Notes: a model not told the origin generated them from the sequence alone. A stretch of 64,000 nucleotides of DNA from an uncultured Gammaproteobacteria bacterium (GCA_947259885.1 CAMYNW010000014.1:1-64000), one strand, 5' to 3'. Positions 25,609 to 35,182 are shown, numbered from the stretch's first letter. Program-made: numbers and translations.

Positions 25609-26688
25609 TTACTGTTCTCTCCACTTGGGAATCTGGGTGGGTTCAAGATCTTGGAGCGTATTGTCGTTACGGCAGGATTTGCGATCAATTTTTCCGGGAT
25701 ACGCCATACTGTAATTCTGAGTGAGTCCTCTCGCCGCAGTCTGGGGGTGATCGAATATTTCACTGGGAAGCGGAATTGGCTCGAAACAACAATCAACTTT
25801 TTCGAAGAGTTTGCACCAATTTGCAAGCGTATCATTTTTAATTAGAGATCGAACTTCATCAATCAACGCCTGCTGAGGATAAGTTTCGTATTGACGGGAA
25901 ATCCAGTCTGTTTTGCCGAGCGCCTGGCAAAAATTTACCCAGAACTTTTCTTCCAAAGCACCGAGAGTAACGTGACGGCCATCGAGGGTTTGATAAATGT
26001 TATAGCAGGCCGCGCCGCCGGTCAGCAAAGTCAATTCAGTGTTGACCTGATTTTGTACATTACCAATAGCTGGATACTGCCAGCCGAGAATTGCCTCGTA
26101 TAGAGCGATATCGAGATAAGAGCCCTGCCCCGTTTTCAAGCGCGAAACGAGAGCCGCCAGAATCGCATTCACCGCATTCATGCTGCCGGAATGGTCTGCT
26201 ACAAGGGGAAACATTGGTTTTGGGTCTTCAATAAAACTTAAAAATCCAGCGGCTGCACAATAATTGATGTCGTGACCTGCAGCGTTCAGGGAAGGCCCGT
26301 CCTGTCCATATCCGGTTAAAGAGCAATAGACCAGGCCAGGATTAAGCTGGTGACAGCGGGTTTCGCTCAAGCCTAATCGATTCATCACACCAGGCCGGAA
26401 GGATTCGAGGAGTACATCCGCTGACTTAATTAAGGGTTCGAGGTCGCGCACAACGCTCTTGTCTTTAAGGTTGAGTCGCGCGATCTGTTTACCCTTGTTG
26501 AGAAACTGATAGATGGACGATAGGAGTTCTGGGCCGGTATGAAACATCCCTCGCATGGGATCTCCGTTGGGTGCTTCGATTTTAATCACTTCCGCACCTA
26601 AGTCACAAAGCAGACGGGTGGCATAAGGCCCTGGTGCGTACTGGGTAAAGTCGAGTACCCGAATCCCCTCAAGTAATGATTGTTCCAC
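25609..26688 (-). CDS. Family III CoA-transferase / alpha-methylacyl-CoA racemase-like (CaiB/BaiF)
   Basis: A 359-residue protein beginning LLEGIRVLDFTQYAPGPYAT, with GAEVIKIEAPNGDPMRGMF. The GHDINY motif holds H139, and PLVADHSGSM holds D165. In alpha-methylacyl-CoA racemases a His in GHDINY and an Asp in a VGDFGGG-like segment do the proton shuffling; formyl- or carnitine-CoA transferases use an Asp as a covalent site. The His/Asp pair makes a racemase of 2-methyl-branched acyl-CoA the better reading, though transferase activity cannot be excluded. It lies 7 bases after the PaaK-like ligase. Confidence 0.83.
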   Translation of the reverse strand: MEQSLLEGIRVLDFTQYAPGPYATRLLCDLGAEVIKIEAPNGDPMRGMFHTGPELLSSIYQFLNKGKQIARLNLKDKSVVRDLEPLIKSADVLLESFRPGVMNRLGLSETRCHQLNPGLVYCSLTGYGQDGPSLNAAGHDINYCAAAGFLSFIEDPKPMFPLVADHSGSMNAVNAILAALVSRLKTGQGSYLDIALYEAILGWQYPAIGNVQNQVNTELTLLTGGAACYNIYQTLDGRHVTLGALEEKFWVNFCQALGKTDWISRQYETYPQQALIDEVRSLIKNDTLANWCKLFEKVDCCFEPIPLPSEIFDHPQTAARGLTQNYSMAYPGKIDRKSCRNDNTLQDLEPTQIPKWREQ

Positions 26689-26695
26689 GGAACAT

Positions 26696-27931
26696 TTAGT
26701 CGTACTTACGAATATCTTCGATCACGATGCCGTCGTTGGGTAGGCTGCCGCGCTCAACCAGCTCGACGTTTCCCCCGACCTTGCAGAAATCACGCACTGA
26801 CTGACCGATCTGTTCGATCAAGTGCTCATCAGATTGATCAGACTCGCATCTCAATGTCATGGCGTCTTTTTGATCCACCCATTCGACCATCAATCGGGCA
26901 CGTGCTATTTCGGGATGTTTGTGGACGATTTGCTGAATCTGTTCTGGGTGAATAAACATGCCCTTAACCTTAGCCGTCTGGTCAGCACGTCCCATCCATC
27001 CCGCAATCCGCTTGTTGGTTCGTCCACATGGGCTCTCGCCAGCGAGCATTGCCGACAAATCTCCGGTGGCAAATCGAATCAACGGATAGTCCGGATTGAG
27101 GGTGGTGACCACCACCTCGCCAACTTCGCCGTCCGGCACGCGCTCTCCTGTACCTGGTCTGACAATCTCGATATACACATCTTCATCTACAATTAATCCT
27201 GAATCAGTGCAGGATTCGTAAGCGATTAAACCGAGGTCGGCGGTACCATAACACTGCAGTGCATGGATGCCTTTCTCAGCCAGCAGCTTTCTAGTGGATG
27301 GGGGGAAGGCTTCACCGGAAACCATCGCTTTATTGATGCTGCTTATGTCCTTTCTCAGCTCTTCAGCCTTCTCCAGCAGGATTTTCAGAAATGACGGCGT
27401 ACCGCTGTAGCCGACTGGTTTTAAAGCGGCGATAGCATCGAGCTGTTGTTCAGTCTGGCCAACGCCGCCGGGAAAAACTGCTGCGCCCAGTGCGTGGCAA
27501 GCGGAGTCGAACATCGCTCCAGCAGGAGTCATGTGATAAGAGAAAGAATTTATCAGCAGGTCACCCGCGCGAATGCCGGTGGCATAAAGAAAGCGTGCGA
27601 ATCGCCAATAATCGGCCCGATGTGTTTGTGGCTCATAGATTGGGCCGGGAGAAGAAAATACATACTTGAGCTCTCCTTGCTTAAACGCGGCATAACCTCC
27701 AAAAGGTGGCGACTCGGCCAGCAGTTCAACAAGCGCTGACTTGCGTGTGACCGGGAGTTTGATAAGGTCGTCGAGTGAAGTGAATTCCTCGACGGTAATA
27801 TCGGCGTATAGATGGTTATATGCAGGTGCGTTGGACTTGGCGTGGACAAGCTGTGAAATGATGTCCGCCGTTAGTTCCGTTGTCCGTTTTTCATCAAGGC
27901 GGGTTTCCCGCTCATCATAATACTCGCTCAT
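26696..27931 (-). CDS. Phenylacetate-CoA-ligase-family AMP-forming enzyme (PaaK-like)
   Basis: A 411-residue protein of the PaaK branch of adenylate-forming enzymes. The P-loop usually written SSGTTG is degenerate here (FSSPGPIYEP, about residues 92-101), while QCYGTADLGLIAYES, FATGDLSAML and GRADQTAKVKGMFIHPEQI are well kept. It should activate a carboxylate to its CoA thioester through an acyl-adenylate. It sits between livF and the racemase-like gene in the operon. A second ligase (33132-35087) is encoded at the other end of the transporter genes. Confidence 0.83.
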   Translation of the reverse strand: MSEYYDERETRLDEKRTTELTADIISQLVHAKSNAPAYNHLYADITVEEFTSLDDLIKLPVTRKSALVELLAESPPFGGYAAFKQGELKYVFSSPGPIYEPQTHRADYWRFARFLYATGIRAGDLLINSFSYHMTPAGAMFDSACHALGAAVFPGGVGQTEQQLDAIAALKPVGYSGTPSFLKILLEKAEELRKDISSINKAMVSGEAFPPSTRKLLAEKGIHALQCYGTADLGLIAYESCTDSGLIVDEDVYIEIVRPGTGERVPDGEVGEVVVTTLNPDYPLIRFATGDLSAMLAGESPCGRTNKRIAGWMGRADQTAKVKGMFIHPEQIQQIVHKHPEIARARLMVEWVDQKDAMTLRCESDQSDEHLIEQIGQSVRDFCKVGGNVELVERGSLPNDGIVIEDIRKYD

Positions 27932-27958
27932 CGAGTCCCCTGGTCATTGTTTGATTGA

Positions 27959-28771
27959 TTAAGCAAGCCAGCGTTTTCTGCGGCGATAGTGTTTGACATC
28001 CCGAAAGCTTTTTCTGTCTCCGCCGCTCATGCCCAGATAAAATTCTTTAACGTCTTCGTTCTCCGCAAGCATTGCCGCATCACCATCCATAACTACCCGG
28101 CCATTTTCGAGAATATAGCCGTAGGTGGCATAACGCAGTGCTACGTTCGTATTTTGTTCCGCCAGCAGGAAAGTTACACCCTCCTTTTCATTCAACGCTT
28201 TTACGATTTGAAAGATCTCTTCGACAAGCTGCGGGGCAAGCCCCATAGAGGGTTCGTCAAGGAGTATGACGCTCGGCTTTGCCATCAGCGCTCGGCCCAC
28301 GGCGATCATCTGTTGCTCTCCGCCGGATGTATATCCAGCCTGGCTCCTGCGGCGCTCTTTGAGTCGAGGGAAATAGCTGTAAACCATCTCGAGATCATCC
28401 TGCACTTCTTTACGTGCTGCCCTGCGCGTATAGGCGCCAGTCAGTAAATTCTCTTCTACGGTCAGATGTTCGAAACAGTGACGCCCCTCCATGACCTGCA
28501 CTACTCCCCGTTTGACCAGTTCATTCGGCCCCAGGGATTCGACCCGCTCTCCAAGAAATTCGATAGAACCTTTAGTGACTTCTCCTCTCTCGGTGCCGAG
28601 AATGTTCGATATGGATTTAATTGTCGTGGTCTTGCCAGCGCCATTGGCGCCCAGAAGCGCCACGATCCCTCCCTTTGGAACATCCAGCGATACACCTTTC
28701 AACACCAGTATGACGTGATCATAGATCACCTCTATGTTCTTGACGCTCAGAACAGGTTCTTGGTTACTCAC
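27959..28771 (-). CDS. livF: Branched-chain-type ABC transporter ATP-binding protein (LivF-like)
   Basis: A 270-residue ATPase with Walker A GANGAGKTT (residues 41-49), the ABC signature TSGGEQQM, and Walker B VILLDEPSMGLAP. The order and pairing (LivF here, LivG at 32331) match HAAT-family importers for amino acids and other carboxylates. It powers uptake with LivG and the LivH/LivM channel at the inner membrane. It is separated from the binding-protein gene by a strong intrinsic terminator, so its expression may be lower. The C-terminus is longer and more basic than usual (KHYRRRKR). Confidence 0.9.
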   Translation of the reverse strand: MSNQEPVLSVKNIEVIYDHVILVLKGVSLDVPKGGIVALLGANGAGKTTTIKSISNILGTERGEVTKGSIEFLGERVESLGPNELVKRGVVQVMEGRHCFEHLTVEENLLTGAYTRRAARKEVQDDLEMVYSYFPRLKERRRSQAGYTSGGEQQMIAVGRALMAKPSVILLDEPSMGLAPQLVEEIFQIVKALNEKEGVTFLLAEQNTNVALRYATYGYILENGRVVMDGDAAMLAENEDVKEFYLGMSGGDRKSFRDVKHYRRRKRWLA

Positions 28772-28810
28772 GGTTTATCGTGTTTGTTATATAAAGTTAA
28801 TACCAAATAA

Positions 28811-28844
28811 AGCAGGCGGCCACCGGTGACGATGACCGCCCGCT
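28811..28844 (-). terminator. Intrinsic terminator after the substrate-binding-protein gene
   Basis: Read on the minus strand, AGCGGGCGG pairs with CCGCCTGCT (one G-U pair) around a 16-base loop, followed by TTTATTT. It lies 14 bases after the stop codon of the binding-protein gene at 28858 and before livF. This is a classical arrangement that lets the binding protein be made in excess over the other transporter parts by partial read-through. Confidence 0.8.
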
Positions 28845-28857
28845 TTCTGGCTTAATA

Positions 28858-30153
28858 TTAGCCGCAGGTGCGAGGAGTAATACTGTTCTCCGCAGCGTAG
28901 GCCGCGGAGTCTTCCATAATCAATGCATCGACAACCTCTCGATCAGCACCGGTGTAATCCGTTATCAGAGACCAAGTCTTAGCCCCTGCATCCCACTGCA
29001 TGATCGCAGCTTGACCAGGGCCGCCGTGGCTATCACAGCTGACGTTGATATCAGGGCCAAAATTAGGCAGCCCAATTTCGGCCATTCGCGCCTGATCAAT
29101 CTTAAGTGCTTCCATCCCGTCCCGCATCTGAGCTGAGGTTATATTGCTCACGCCGTGAATCTCTTGCGCAGTGCGAGCGGCTTCGGATGCCAGCATGGCG
29201 GCGTACATTCCTCGGTTGTACAGCACAGTACCCAGGTTAGAACCGTCTCCTGCCGCCTTGCCTGCGTCCACTACGTGCTTCTGCAGATCATCGTAAAGAG
29301 GAAAACCCTTACCTACGCCGTGGAAATTGATGGCTTTGTATCCGTTCGCACCATCGCCAGCCGGCAGCACATCGTTTTCCGATGCCGACCACCACACACC
29401 AATAAAGTGATCCATCGGGAAGCGGGTATTGGCTGCTTCCTGGACCGCCACCTGGTTCATAACGCCCCAGCCCCACATCAGAACATAGTCAGGGCGTTCG
29501 CGGCGAATCTGCAGCCACTGCGACTTCTGTTCCTGTCCGGGGTGATCCACCGCCAGCAGGGTCAGGTTGAAACCATGTTTCTTGGCCAGTTCCTCCAGGG
29601 TGCGGATCGGCTCTTTACCATATGCAGAGTTGTGATAGACCAGTGCGATGGTTTTACCGTTTACATCACCGCCTTCCTGATCAAGGATATGTTTAACGAT
29701 GATTGACGCCGCGTCCCAGTATGTGCCGGGGTAGTTAAAGATGTGGCTGAACACCTTGCCGTTGGCGGCAGAAGTACGACCATAACCCATTGAATGCACC
29801 GGAATATCGTCCGCGGTAGCCTTAGGAATTAACTGGTATGTGATGCCAGTAGACAATGGCTGATAGACCAGTGCGCCCTGACCTTTGGTGGATTCATAAC
29901 ACTCAACACCTTTCTCCGTGTTGTATCCAGTCTCACATTCTATAAAGTTAATTTTTTCCCCACCAATTCCCCCGTCACGCTCGTTGAGCAGGGTGAAATA
30001 ATCGGCGTAGCCATCGGCGAAGGGAATGCCGTTTGGTGCGTAAGGACCGGTACGGTAGCTGAGAGACGGAAAGGTCAGGTCAGCGGAGACAGCACCGGCT
30101 CCCAGCGCCATGGCTGCGGCGAGAGAAGCAGCGATTAAAGATTTAAGTTTCAT
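28858..30153 (-). CDS. ABC transporter substrate-binding protein (LivK-like)
   Basis: A 431-residue periplasmic binding protein. The signal peptide runs to about residue 24 (LIAASLAAAMALGAGAVSA). The mature protein has the two-lobed amino-acid-binding fold (YRTGPYAPNGIPFADGYADY, LNERDGGIGGEKINFIECE, GKTIALVYHNSAYGKEP). It is larger than leucine-binding proteins of about 345 residues and belongs to a branch often found beside acyl-CoA ligases, so a carboxylic-acid ligand other than leucine is likely. A C-terminal Cys pair (C near DINVSCDS and TPRTCG) may form a disulfide. Confidence 0.88.
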   Translation of the reverse strand: MKLKSLIAASLAAAMALGAGAVSADLTFPSLSYRTGPYAPNGIPFADGYADYFTLLNERDGGIGGEKINFIECETGYNTEKGVECYESTKGQGALVYQPLSTGITYQLIPKATADDIPVHSMGYGRTSAANGKVFSHIFNYPGTYWDAASIIVKHILDQEGGDVNGKTIALVYHNSAYGKEPIRTLEELAKKHGFNLTLLAVDHPGQEQKSQWLQIRRERPDYVLMWGWGVMNQVAVQEAANTRFPMDHFIGVWWSASENDVLPAGDGANGYKAINFHGVGKGFPLYDDLQKHVVDAGKAAGDGSNLGTVLYNRGMYAAMLASEAARTAQEIHGVSNITSAQMRDGMEALKIDQARMAEIGLPNFGPDINVSCDSHGGPGQAAIMQWDAGAKTWSLITDYTGADREVVDALIMEDSAAYAAENSITPRTCG

Positions 30154-30206
30154 TTATTAACTCCAAAGTGTTTATGTTAAAAATAATTAATCCGTACTAA
30201 CCTTGA

Positions 30207-31283
30207 CTAGTGCGGAAACGGCCATAGTCGAAGCTTTTCCTTGGTCACGCGCCATAGTTGCGCCAGGCCGTGAGGTTCGACGATCAGGAAGAACATGATC
30301 AGCCCGCCTACCAGCATGAAAATAAAATGCTGGACCATATCGGTAGGCCAGCCGAACCCTCCTACCATGATATTTTTAAACAGTACCGGCAACAAGGTCA
30401 TAAAGGCAGCCCCCACAAAAGAGCCGAAAATGGAGCCAAGCCCGCCGATAATGATCATGAAAAGTACTAGAAAAGACTTATCGATTCCAAATGCTTCGGT
30501 CGGCTCCACCGCGCCCAGATAGACACCAAAGAATAGTGCCCCAGAGAGTCCAATATAAAAAGAGCTGACCGCAAAAGCGGATAGTTTTGCTTGCAGTGGG
30601 GGTACACCGATAATTTCGGCCGCAATATCCATATCTCGAATCGCCATCCACGAGCGCCCCAGTCTGCCGCGGGTCAAGTTCCGCGCAATAAAGGCAAACA
30701 CTACGACAAATAGAAGACTGAACAAATAGGTTGCCCAAGGGGTAGCCGCGGATCCGGTGACAGCAGTTCCAAACAAGGTTCGCTCGGGCATGCTAATCTG
30801 GCCTGACGCCGAGTAGTTATAAAACCACGGGACTTTATTAAACAACCAGACCAGGAAAAATTGAGATGCCAGGGTTGCTACCGCGAGATAAAATCCCTTG
30901 ATCCGCAAGCTCGGCAGCCCGAAGACAATTCCAACTAAAGCAGTAATTCCGCCTGATAACAGGATCACGAAAATAATATTGAGATCCGGGAAACCGGTAG
31001 TCAATTTGTAGCAGGCATAAGCGCCGACAGCCATAAAACCACCAGTACCGAGGCTGACCTGACCGCAATAACCGGTCAGGATATTGAGACCGAGAGCAGC
31101 CAGCGACCAAACCAGGAACGGCAATAGAATCGACTTTTCCCAATAGTCATTAATGAAAAAAGGGACTACTGCAAAAGCGAACACCAGTACCAGTGCGATG
31201 ACGATACGGTCGAACCGGATCGGGAAAGTCTGCTGGTCGGCAGCGTAGCTGGTTTTAAAGTCTCCTGATTCTCGATAGAACAT
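30207..31283 (-). CDS. livM: Branched-chain-type ABC transporter permease (LivM-like)
   Basis: A 358-residue multi-spanning inner-membrane protein. The LivM family appears in AALGLNILTGYCGQVSLGTGGFMAVGAY and the EAA-like cytoplasmic loop GRLGRSWMAIRDMDIAAEIIGV, then FFIVGGLG-type glycines (MIIIGGLGSIFGSFVGAAF). It forms half of the channel with LivH. The gene follows livH by 9 bases and precedes the binding-protein gene by 53, within one transcription unit. Confidence 0.9.
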   Translation of the reverse strand: MFYRESGDFKTSYAADQQTFPIRFDRIVIALVLVFAFAVVPFFINDYWEKSILLPFLVWSLAALGLNILTGYCGQVSLGTGGFMAVGAYACYKLTTGFPDLNIIFVILLSGGITALVGIVFGLPSLRIKGFYLAVATLASQFFLVWLFNKVPWFYNYSASGQISMPERTLFGTAVTGSAATPWATYLFSLLFVVVFAFIARNLTRGRLGRSWMAIRDMDIAAEIIGVPPLQAKLSAFAVSSFYIGLSGALFFGVYLGAVEPTEAFGIDKSFLVLFMIIIGGLGSIFGSFVGAAFMTLLPVLFKNIMVGGFGWPTDMVQHFIFMLVGGLIMFFLIVEPHGLAQLWRVTKEKLRLWPFPH

Positions 31284-31292
31284 GTCGTTTTC

Positions 31293-32294
31293 CTATACCC
31301 GTTCGATTATCTTATCGCCATAGAGGCCCTGAGGACGGAACATCAGGAACACAAGTGCCAGCACATAGGCAAACCAGTTTTCAGTGGCACCGCCAATCAG
31401 CGGACCAATAGTGAATTCAAATAGCTTCTCTCCGACACCAATAATCAATCCGCCGACAATTGCACCCGGAATCGAAGTGAAGCCACCAAGGATCAATACC
31501 GGTAGTGCTTTGAGTGCGATCAGTGATAACGAAAACTGAATTCCGGACTTTGAACCCCACATTATTCCTGCCACCAGCGCGACGAAGCCGGCTATGGACC
31601 AGACCACGATCCATATGGTGCGCAGTGAGATTCCCACAGTCAGCGCGGCCTGATGATCATCCGCCACTGCTCTCAGTGCGCGGCCAGTTTTGGTGTACTG
31701 GGAGAACAGGGTCAGTGCAACCACCAGCACGATCGCGATTCCGGCGGCCCATAGATCGAGCACATCGATATACATGCCATAATAATCTGAGCCTTCGGTG
31801 GCCCAGACTCTGGTGACATCCTCCCACCAGAATGAGCCGCCAGACGGCAGTCCGATATCCAAAACCTTGATATTGGCGCCCCACATCATATCGCCCAGGC
31901 CTTCCATGAAAAACGCGAGTCCAATGGTGGCCATAAACAGGATGATGGGTTCCTGGTTAACGAGATGCCTGAGGACCAGCCTTTCGACCAGCCAGGCCAG
32001 CAAAACCATCACAGCCATGGTCAGAAGAATGGCAAGAAACGCATTCATTCCCGGGCCCCAATTGTGATAGTCAGTGCCGAACACCACATTGATTAAGTGG
32101 GAAAACGGAATCTGACCTGACTGGAAACCAACCAGAGTGAGTGCGGCAAACAATGCCATCACGCCCTGTGCATAGTTAAAAATTCCGGAGGCTTTGAAGA
32201 TCAACACAAACCCTAATGCGACCAGAGAGTACATGACTCCAGTCATTAAACCGTTCAACATTACCTCGATGGTATTCAATATCATCGGGCTCAT
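31293..32294 (-). CDS. livH: Branched-chain-type ABC transporter permease (LivH-like)
   Basis: A 333-residue inner-membrane protein with about eight membrane segments. Family signatures are GLMTGVMYSLVALGFVLIFKA and ASGIFNYAQGVMALF near the N-terminus, the coupling loop TKTGRALRAVADDHQAALTVGI, and FGGFTSIPGA-like LILGGFTSIPGAIVGGLIIG. It makes the channel with LivM. It lies 36 bases after livG. The length and architecture are ordinary. Confidence 0.9.
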   Translation of the reverse strand: MSPMILNTIEVMLNGLMTGVMYSLVALGFVLIFKASGIFNYAQGVMALFAALTLVGFQSGQIPFSHLINVVFGTDYHNWGPGMNAFLAILLTMAVMVLLAWLVERLVLRHLVNQEPIILFMATIGLAFFMEGLGDMMWGANIKVLDIGLPSGGSFWWEDVTRVWATEGSDYYGMYIDVLDLWAAGIAIVLVVALTLFSQYTKTGRALRAVADDHQAALTVGISLRTIWIVVWSIAGFVALVAGIMWGSKSGIQFSLSLIALKALPVLILGGFTSIPGAIVGGLIIGVGEKLFEFTIGPLIGGATENWFAYVLALVFLMFRPQGLYGDKIIERV

Positions 32295-32330
32295 AGTGCT
32301 TGCTCCATATATACTTTGACTCTTCGCGGG

Positions 32331-33122
32331 TTAGTCATGCGCAACTCCCAGATAAGCATCAATAACGTCCTTATCGTTTCGTACTTCATCAGGATAACCA
32401 TCTCCAATCTTCTTTCCATAGTCAAGTACGACTACCCGATCGGCAATATCCATGACCACGCTCATATCGTGTTCGATCAAGGCGATGGTAGTTCCAAACT
32501 GATCATTAACCTCTAAAATAAAACGGCACATGTCCTGTTTTTCTTCCAGGTTCATCCCGGCCATGGGCTCGTCTAATAATAGAAGCTTGGATTCGGCAGC
32601 GAGCGCCCTGCCTAGTTCAACCCGTTTCTGTAAACCGTAAGGCAGACGACCCACCGGTGTCTTACGGATGGCTTGAATTTCCAGGAAGTCAATAATGTGT
32701 TCGACTCGCTCTCTGTGTTCCAACTCTTCATTTTCGGCTTTGCCTTTCCACAATGCCTGCCAGAACATGTTGGCATGCATCTTGGTAATGCGCCCTGTCA
32801 TCAGATTGTCCAGAGTCGACATACCCTTGAACAATGCAATGTTCTGAAACGTACGAGCAATTCCCTGGCGCGCAATTTCATAGGGTCTAAGGGGTCCGCG
32901 CAGCTTGCCGTCGAACCACACTTCTCCTTCCTGGGGTTGGTAAAAGCCGTTTATCACGTTGAGCATTGAGCTCTTGCCCGCGCCGTTGGGGCCGATGATA
33001 GCGCGTATTTCTCCTTGTAAGATATCGAAACTGATGTCAGTCAGCGCCTTAACGCCACCAAAAGACAGCGAAATATTGTTGACCGCCAGGATAGGATCGC
33101 CGAACTTACGTGTTGAGTTCAT
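32331..33122 (-). CDS. livG: Branched-chain-type ABC transporter ATP-binding protein (LivG-like)
   Basis: A 263-residue ATPase with Walker A GPNGAGKSS (44-52), a signature segment LPYGLQKRVELGRAL, Walker B LLLLDEPMAGM and the switch His in IALIEHDMSVV. LivG proteins typically carry the insertion around the Q-loop seen here (RTFQNIALFKGMSTLDNLMTGR). It follows the acyl-CoA synthetase gene by 9 bases, showing that ligase and transporter are co-expressed. Confidence 0.9.
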   Translation of the reverse strand: MNSTRKFGDPILAVNNISLSFGGVKALTDISFDILQGEIRAIIGPNGAGKSSMLNVINGFYQPQEGEVWFDGKLRGPLRPYEIARQGIARTFQNIALFKGMSTLDNLMTGRITKMHANMFWQALWKGKAENEELEHRERVEHIIDFLEIQAIRKTPVGRLPYGLQKRVELGRALAAESKLLLLDEPMAGMNLEEKQDMCRFILEVNDQFGTTIALIEHDMSVVMDIADRVVVLDYGKKIGDGYPDEVRNDKDVIDAYLGVAHD

Positions 33123-33131
33123 GGATGGATA

Positions 33132-35087
33132 CTAAGCGCTCTTGCTCATGGGTGGAAAAGTAGCTACATCCATAATCGTTATGTCCGCTTCTATAGCTCC
33201 GGTCCGACCGTCCTCAAAAGTGACTTGGGTGCTGATATGCTGACTCACGCTGCCATCGTAAAGCGCTTCGACCAGTGCGCCATATTTTTCGAAGATAGTG
33301 GAACGTCTGACTTTGCGTGTACGCGTCATCTCGCCGTCATCAGGATCGAGTTCTTTATGCAGGATTAAAAACCGATGGATCTGCGAGCCTGACATTGCGC
33401 TGTCAGTGGCGAGAGCGGCATTAGTCTGCTGAATGCTTTCCTCCATCATCTTGTAGACCTCGGGCCGTGAGGCTAATTCCTGGTAGCTGGCATAGGGAAT
33501 ATTGTTTCGTTCAGCCCAGTTACCGACCGCGTCGAGTTCAATATTGATAAACGCGGTCACGAAATCGCGCTCGTTGCCGAAGGTCACGACTTCTTTAATA
33601 TGCGGGAAGAACTTGAGTTTATTCTCCAGATATTTTGGCGCAAAAATCGAACTGTCGTTGAGCCGACCAACATCTTTGGCTCTGTCGATTATCTTAAGAT
33701 GACCGTGATCATCAAAATAACCGGCATCACCGGTCATTACCCAGCCCTCTTCATTTTTAGTCTCCCGGGTCGCCTGTTCATTTTTGTAATAACTGTCGAA
33801 TACACCCGGGCCTCTGTAGATCACTTCGCCGTCATCGGTGATTTTTATTTCAACGCCGGGTGCCGGAACCCCCACAGTGTCCGCGAACACCTCGCCATCC
33901 GGTTGCAGGGTGATAAACACAGCGGCTTCAGTTTGACCGTATAGCTGTTTAATATTGATACCTAGAGAGCGATAAAAGTCGAAGATCTCCGGGCCGATTG
34001 CTTCCCCAGCGGTATAAGCAAGTTTAATGCGGCTAAATCCCATAGTGTTCTTCAGCGGCGCATAGATTAATAAGTTGCCAAGCCAATATTTGAAGCGACC
34101 CATGCCAGATACCGGTTTTCCATCCAGAATATTAATACCCACCTCCTTGGCTACTTTCATGAAGTAATGAAACAGTTTCTGTTTCATGGCGCTGGCGTCT
34201 TCCATGCGTATCATGACTTGGGTCAGAAGACCTTCAAAAACTCTGGGCGGTGCAAAATAATAGGTTGGACCGATCTCTCTGAGATCCGTACTCACGGTCT
34301 CTTCACTTTCGGGGCAATTGATGCAAAAGCCCGCCACATAAGCTTGTCCATGAGAGAAGATATGATCACCAACCCAGGCCAGCGGTAAATAGCTGAGGGT
34401 CTCTTCGTGTTCGGTGAGCTTGTCGAACTCGACACTGTTACGCGATGTAACGATTATATTATCGTTGGTGAGCACGACCCCTTTAGGCTTTCCTGTGGTA
34501 CCGGAGGTATAAAGAAATATACCGACATCACTACCCATGCCCGCCTCAATACGCGCATCAAGCAATGAAGGATTTTTTGCCAGCGCTTCGCGTCCGAGTT
34601 TTTGTACATCAGTGAAATCGTGCAGTTTGGTTTTGTCGTAATCTCGAAGTCCACGCGTGTCATCGTAGATAATCTGGTCGAGCCTATTCAACCGGTCGCT
34701 GATTTCTAACACTTTATCGACCTGCTCCTGGTTCTCGGCAAGTGCAAATCGCACTTCCGCGTGATTCAGAACATACTCCATTTCTTCTGCAACAGAATCC
34801 GCGTATACGGGAACCGGAACACCACCCAGACACTGGGCTGCGGTGATTCCCCAGTAGAGCCGTGGTCGATTACGGCCAATGATGGCTATTTTGTCGCCTG
34901 GTGCATAGCCGAGCACATCCAGGCCTGCGGCAAATGACAAGACCTCATCTTTAACTTCGCTCCAAGTCCAGGTCTGCCAGATCCCGAATTCCTTCTCACG
35001 CACAGCCGGTCGATTGGCGAATCGCTGCGCGTTGTGGATCAGAAGTTTGGGGAAGGTGTCCAGAGCGTTCGACGCTGTGCTACTCAT
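33132..35087 (-). CDS. Long-chain-type acyl-CoA synthetase (AMP-forming)
   Basis: A 651-residue adenylate-forming ligase. The AMP-binding loop is YTSGTTGKPKGVVLTNDN (about 193-210), with YGQTEAAVFITLQPDGE and WVMTGDAGYFDDHGHLKIIDRAKD downstream. The overall form (EKEFGIWQTWTWSEVKDEV at the start) is that of the FadD15/ACSL branch, which activates long-chain or complex hydrophobic acids. The usual DRxKD motif reads IDRAKDVGRL. It opens the transporter operon, next to livG, so it probably activates the imported acid. Confidence 0.87.
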   Translation of the reverse strand: MSSTASNALDTFPKLLIHNAQRFANRPAVREKEFGIWQTWTWSEVKDEVLSFAAGLDVLGYAPGDKIAIIGRNRPRLYWGITAAQCLGGVPVPVYADSVAEEMEYVLNHAEVRFALAENQEQVDKVLEISDRLNRLDQIIYDDTRGLRDYDKTKLHDFTDVQKLGREALAKNPSLLDARIEAGMGSDVGIFLYTSGTTGKPKGVVLTNDNIIVTSRNSVEFDKLTEHEETLSYLPLAWVGDHIFSHGQAYVAGFCINCPESEETVSTDLREIGPTYYFAPPRVFEGLLTQVMIRMEDASAMKQKLFHYFMKVAKEVGINILDGKPVSGMGRFKYWLGNLLIYAPLKNTMGFSRIKLAYTAGEAIGPEIFDFYRSLGINIKQLYGQTEAAVFITLQPDGEVFADTVGVPAPGVEIKITDDGEVIYRGPGVFDSYYKNEQATRETKNEEGWVMTGDAGYFDDHGHLKIIDRAKDVGRLNDSSIFAPKYLENKLKFFPHIKEVVTFGNERDFVTAFINIELDAVGNWAERNNIPYASYQELASRPEVYKMMEESIQQTNAALATDSAMSGSQIHRFLILHKELDPDDGEMTRTRKVRRSTIFEKYGALVEALYDGSVSQHISTQVTFEDGRTGAIEADITIMDVATFPPMSKSA

Positions 35088-35182
35088 ATAATCAAGTCAA
35101 ACTGGTATTGGTGTTTATAATAATCGTCAGCCTGGTGAGGCTGAATCCGGTGTCGAGCCAAAGGATGCCCCTGGACCGTTAC

